Of a stretch of 15,393 nt of DNA, positions 13,138 to 15,393 are shown piece by piece (position 1 is the first letter of the stretch; each line of letters starts with the position of its first letter). The stretch spans positions 1-15,393 of the forward strand of contig VBCQ01000355.1 of assembly GCA_005882155.1 (NCBI GenBank). The letters are read 5' to 3'. The notes beneath the pieces are model-generated. The model was not told where the DNA came from and made no database searches. It saw only the letters and a program-made list of their open reading frames with translations. Made by a program: the position numbers and the translations under genes. This DNA comes from Betaproteobacteria bacterium (lineage in GTDB: Bacteria; Pseudomonadota; Gammaproteobacteria; Burkholderiales; Burkholderiaceae_C).

Positions 13138-13851
13138 CTATTCGCCGAGGTAGGCGGCGCGCACTTTCGGATCGTTGAGCAGCGTCTTCGCGTTGCCGCT
13201 CATCGTCACTTCGCCCGAATCCATCACATAGCCGCGGGTGGCGAGCTGAAGCGCGCGGCTCGCGTTCTGCTCGACCAGCAGCACGGTGACACCGCGGCCG
13301 TGGATCTCGTTGACGACCTCGAAGATCTTGTCGACCATGATCGGCGACAGGCCCATTGACGGCTCGTCCATCAGCAGCACCTTGGGGCGCGCCATCAGCG
13401 CGCGGCCCATCGCGAGCATCTGCTGCTCGCCGCCGGACATTGTGCCGGCGAGCTGGTTGCGGCGTTCCTTCAGGCGCGGAAAGATGCCGAAAACTTTCTC
13501 AATGTCGACTTCGATCTCGCGATCGTTGCGCACGAAGGCACCCATCTGCAGGTTCTCGGTGATGCTCATACGCGAGAACACGCCGCGTCCTTCGGGCACC
13601 ATCACGAGGCCCTGCTTCACGAGGTCCCAGGCGCCCTGCCCTTTGATCGACTTGCCGAGATACTCGATCTCGCCCGCCGCGACCGGCTGGATTCCGGTGA
13701 CCGCCTTCAGCGTCGTCGTCTTGCCCGCGCCGTTCGCACCGATCAGGCTGACGAGCTCGCCTTCGTTGACCTCGAACGACACGCCCTTCACCGCCTGGAT
13801 ACCGCCGTAGGCGACCTTGAGTCCGCTGACCTTGAGGAGAGTATTTGCCAT
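13138..13851 (-). CDS. livF: Branched-chain amino acid-type ABC transporter ATPase LivF
   Basis: A 237-residue cytoplasmic ATP-binding subunit, one of the two nucleotide-binding proteins of a liv-type importer. Seen: Walker A GANGAGKT (38-45), the LivF-typical MVPEGRGVF where other ABC proteins have the Q-loop, the signature MSGGEQQ (138-144), Walker B VLLMDEP (158-164) and a switch region LLVEQNA with Gln195 in place of His, as is usual in LivF. Length is typical. It starts 35 nt after the livG stop; a weak GGA-type Shine-Dalgarno precedes it. Order livM-livG-livF is the standard one. Transported compound cannot be told from the ATPase. Confidence 0.95.
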   Translation of the reverse strand: MANTLLKVSGLKVAYGGIQAVKGVSFEVNEGELVSLIGANGAGKTTTLKAVTGIQPVAAGEIEYLGKSIKGQGAWDLVKQGLVMVPEGRGVFSRMSITENLQMGAFVRNDREIEVDIEKVFGIFPRLKERRNQLAGTMSGGEQQMLAMGRALMARPKVLLMDEPSMGLSPIMVDKIFEVVNEIHGRGVTVLLVEQNASRALQLATRGYVMDSGEVTMSGNAKTLLNDPKVRAAYLGE

Positions 13852-13886
13852 GTCAGTTATCCGTGAGCTTCAAAGTGGCGTGGCCA

Positions 13887-14663
13887 TCAATGCGCCTTGT
13901 GACCGGCGCCGAGGTAGGCCTCGATGACCTTCTCGTCGCGCTGCACGTCGTAAGGGCTGCCCTCGGCGATCTGCTTGCCGTAGTCGAGCACGGTCACACG
14001 GTCGCACAGTCCCATCACCAGCTTCACGTCGTGCTCGATCAGCAGAATCGTTCGGCCGTCTTTGCGGATGCGGTCGATCAGCTCGCGCAGCACGACTTTT
14101 TCGGTCGCGTTCATGCCGGCCGCCGGCTCGTCGAGCGCGATCAGCTTCGGGTCGGTCGCGAGTGCGCGGGCGATCTCGAGGCGCCGCTGGTCGCCATAGC
14201 TCAGCGTGCGCGCCTTGAACTCGGTGTACTTGCCGATGCCCACATAGTCGAGGAGTTCCTGCGAGCGCTTGGCGATGGCCGCTTCTTCGGTCTTGAACGT
14301 GCCGGTGCGGAACACCGCGCCGATCAAGCCCGAGCCGGTGCGGATGTGCCGCCCGACCATCACGTTTTCGAGCGCCGTCATTTCGGCGAACAGGCGAATG
14401 TTCTGGAACGTGCGCGCGATGCCGGCCTTCGCGACTTCGTGCACCGCGCTCGGCTTGTAGGGCTTGCCGCCGAGCTCGAAAGTGCCGGAGTCCGGCGTGT
14501 ACAAGCCGGTCAACACGTTGAAGAAGGTCGTCTTGCCGGCGCCATTGGGGCCGATCAGTCCGTAGACCTGGCCTTGCTCGATCGTAATGCCCACATCGGA
14601 CAAGGCCTGCAAACCGCCGAAGCGCTTGGACACGCCGCCGACTTTGAGTACGGTGTCAGTCAT
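13887..14663 (-). CDS. livG: Branched-chain amino acid-type ABC transporter ATPase LivG
   Basis: A 258-residue ATP-binding subunit that pairs with LivF under the LivH-LivM membrane dimer. Seen: Walker A GPNGAGKT (38-45), Q-loop Gln87 in ARTFQNIRLF, signature LSYGDQ (154-159), Walker B LIALDEP with Asp178-Glu179, and His211 in LLIEHDVKLV. The IARTFQNIRLF and PAAGMN blocks and the C-terminal VIEAYLG are typical of LivG. The start is 9 nt after the livM stop, and a GAGGGG overlapping that stop serves as Shine-Dalgarno, so translation is probably coupled. Confidence 0.95.
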   Translation of the reverse strand: MTDTVLKVGGVSKRFGGLQALSDVGITIEQGQVYGLIGPNGAGKTTFFNVLTGLYTPDSGTFELGGKPYKPSAVHEVAKAGIARTFQNIRLFAEMTALENVMVGRHIRTGSGLIGAVFRTGTFKTEEAAIAKRSQELLDYVGIGKYTEFKARTLSYGDQRRLEIARALATDPKLIALDEPAAGMNATEKVVLRELIDRIRKDGRTILLIEHDVKLVMGLCDRVTVLDYGKQIAEGSPYDVQRDEKVIEAYLGAGHKAH

Positions 14664-14672
14664 GGCTGCCCC

Positions 14673-15393
14673 TCACTTCGCGACCGGCGCGGGCACAGGC
14701 GCGGCCTTGCCGTGCTCGGGCTGCGGCCACAAGCCCCGCGGTCGTGACAGCATGATGCCGATCATCGCGAGCGCGATCAGCAGCTGGCGAAGAATGGCCG
14801 CGTCGAGCCGGCCACCGGTGATCATCTGCAGATCGAGCTGGCCCGACACCCAGCGCAGCACCTCGGGCAAGGCCGACAGCAGCAGCGCACCGAGCACGAC
14901 GCCGGGGATATGGCCGATGCCGCCGAGCACCACCATCGCGACGATCATCACCGACTCCTGCAGGCTGAACGACTCGGGCGATATGAAACCCTGGAAGGTC
15001 GCGAACATCACGCCCGAGACGCCACCGAACGTGGCGCCCATGCCGAACGCGAGCAACTTCATGTTGCGGGTGTTGATGCCCATCGCCTTGGCGGCGATCT
15101 CGTCTTCGCGAATCGCCATCCAGGCGCGGCCGATGCGGCTGCGCTCGAGCCGATAGCAGATCACCACGCTGACCACGACGAGCGTGAGGAACAGGTAGTA
15201 GTAGTTGGTGACCGCAGGCAGCTCGAAGCCGAACACCGTTTGCGTCTTGCCGAGATTGACCAAGCCGAACAGGTTGATCGAGTCGATCTGCGAGATGCCC
15301 TTCGGGCCATTGGTGATGTTGACCGGCGCGTCGAGGTTGTTGATGAAGACGCGAATGATTTCGCCGAAGCCGAGCGTCACGATCGCGAGGTAA
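14673..15393 (-). CDS. livM: Branched-chain amino acid-type ABC transporter permease LivM, N-terminus outside window
   Basis: A polytopic inner-membrane permease; the frame is open to the right edge and reads YLAIVTLGFGEIIRV, so the start lies beyond 15393. About 239 residues are visible. Seen: the conserved NNLDAPVNITNGPKGI loop, a strong helix (LFLTLVVVSVVICYRL), the cytoplasmic coupling motif RAWMAIREDEIAAKAMGIN that contacts the ATPases, GATFGGVSGVMFA, VVLGGIGHIPGVVLGALLL and the ending GIMLSRPRGLWP, all typical of LivM. The extra tail (EHGKAAPVPAPVAK) is low-complexity. LivH is expected further upstream, outside the window. Confidence 0.95.
   Translation of the reverse strand, partial: YLAIVTLGFGEIIRVFINNLDAPVNITNGPKGISQIDSINLFGLVNLGKTQTVFGFELPAVTNYYYLFLTLVVVSVVICYRLERSRIGRAWMAIREDEIAAKAMGINTRNMKLLAFGMGATFGGVSGVMFATFQGFISPESFSLQESVMIVAMVVLGGIGHIPGVVLGALLLSALPEVLRWVSGQLDLQMITGGRLDAAILRQLLIALAMIGIMLSRPRGLWPQPEHGKAAPVPAPVAK

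Noticed and set aside
11804..13153. Plus-strand open frame of 449 codons opposite the binding-protein gene
   Set aside because: It is an Arg- and His-rich antisense shadow of a well-supported periplasmic binding protein with signal peptide and Shine-Dalgarno.

Overview
The window is GC-rich chromosomal DNA whose protein families and gene content fit a betaproteobacterium, most likely of the order Burkholderiales. This placement rests on the look of the proteins (CysM, a glucoseen-reductase-like flavoprotein, the liv cassette and its binding protein) and is inference; no 16S rRNA or other marker is present. All large genes appear intact except those cut by the window ends.

Layout, left to right. 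(1) Positions 2-1234 (+): the C-terminal part of a secreted S8 (subtilisin-like) protease with an inserted PA domain, followed by a hairpin at a convergent junction. (2) Positions 1277-2967 (-): a tight three-gene operon, cysM (cysteine synthase B), a zinc-ribbon Nudix hydrolase and a small TusA-like sulfur carrier, transcribed leftward. (3) tRNA-Leu(CAA) at 3056-3142 (+), divergent from cysM. (4) A rhomboid intramembrane protease (+) and an exported HtrA/DegP-like S1C protein with a PDZ domain (+). The latter appears to have lost the catalytic His and Asp. (5) A convergent NAD(P)-binding SDR-type protein (-). The S1C and SDR reading frames run into each other through a 24-bp tandem palindromic repeat, which supplies the tails of both proteins. 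(6) A 2Fe-2S/FAD/NAD oxidoreductase (+), divergent from the SDR gene. (7) A leftward pair: an S8 protease ending in nine LVLSEG-type hexapeptide repeats, then a membrane GGDEF-EAL cyclic-di-GMP enzyme. (8) A leftward branched-chain amino-acid-type ABC transport operon: livM (cut by the right edge), livG, livF and a periplasmic binding protein.

Functional themes are cysteine and sulfur metabolism (cysM, TusA-like), envelope proteolysis (two S8 proteases, a rhomboid, an S1C pseudoprotease candidate), cyclic-di-GMP signalling, and uptake of amino acids or related compounds. The most unusual item is the LVLSEG repeat tail. Its nine 18-bp units all differ in DNA, yet six encode exactly the same hexapeptide, which points to selection on the protein rather than recent DNA duplication. 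The second is the captured palindromic repeat at the S1C/SDR junction. I see no CRISPR array, insertion sequence, integrase, toxin-antitoxin pair or phage gene.
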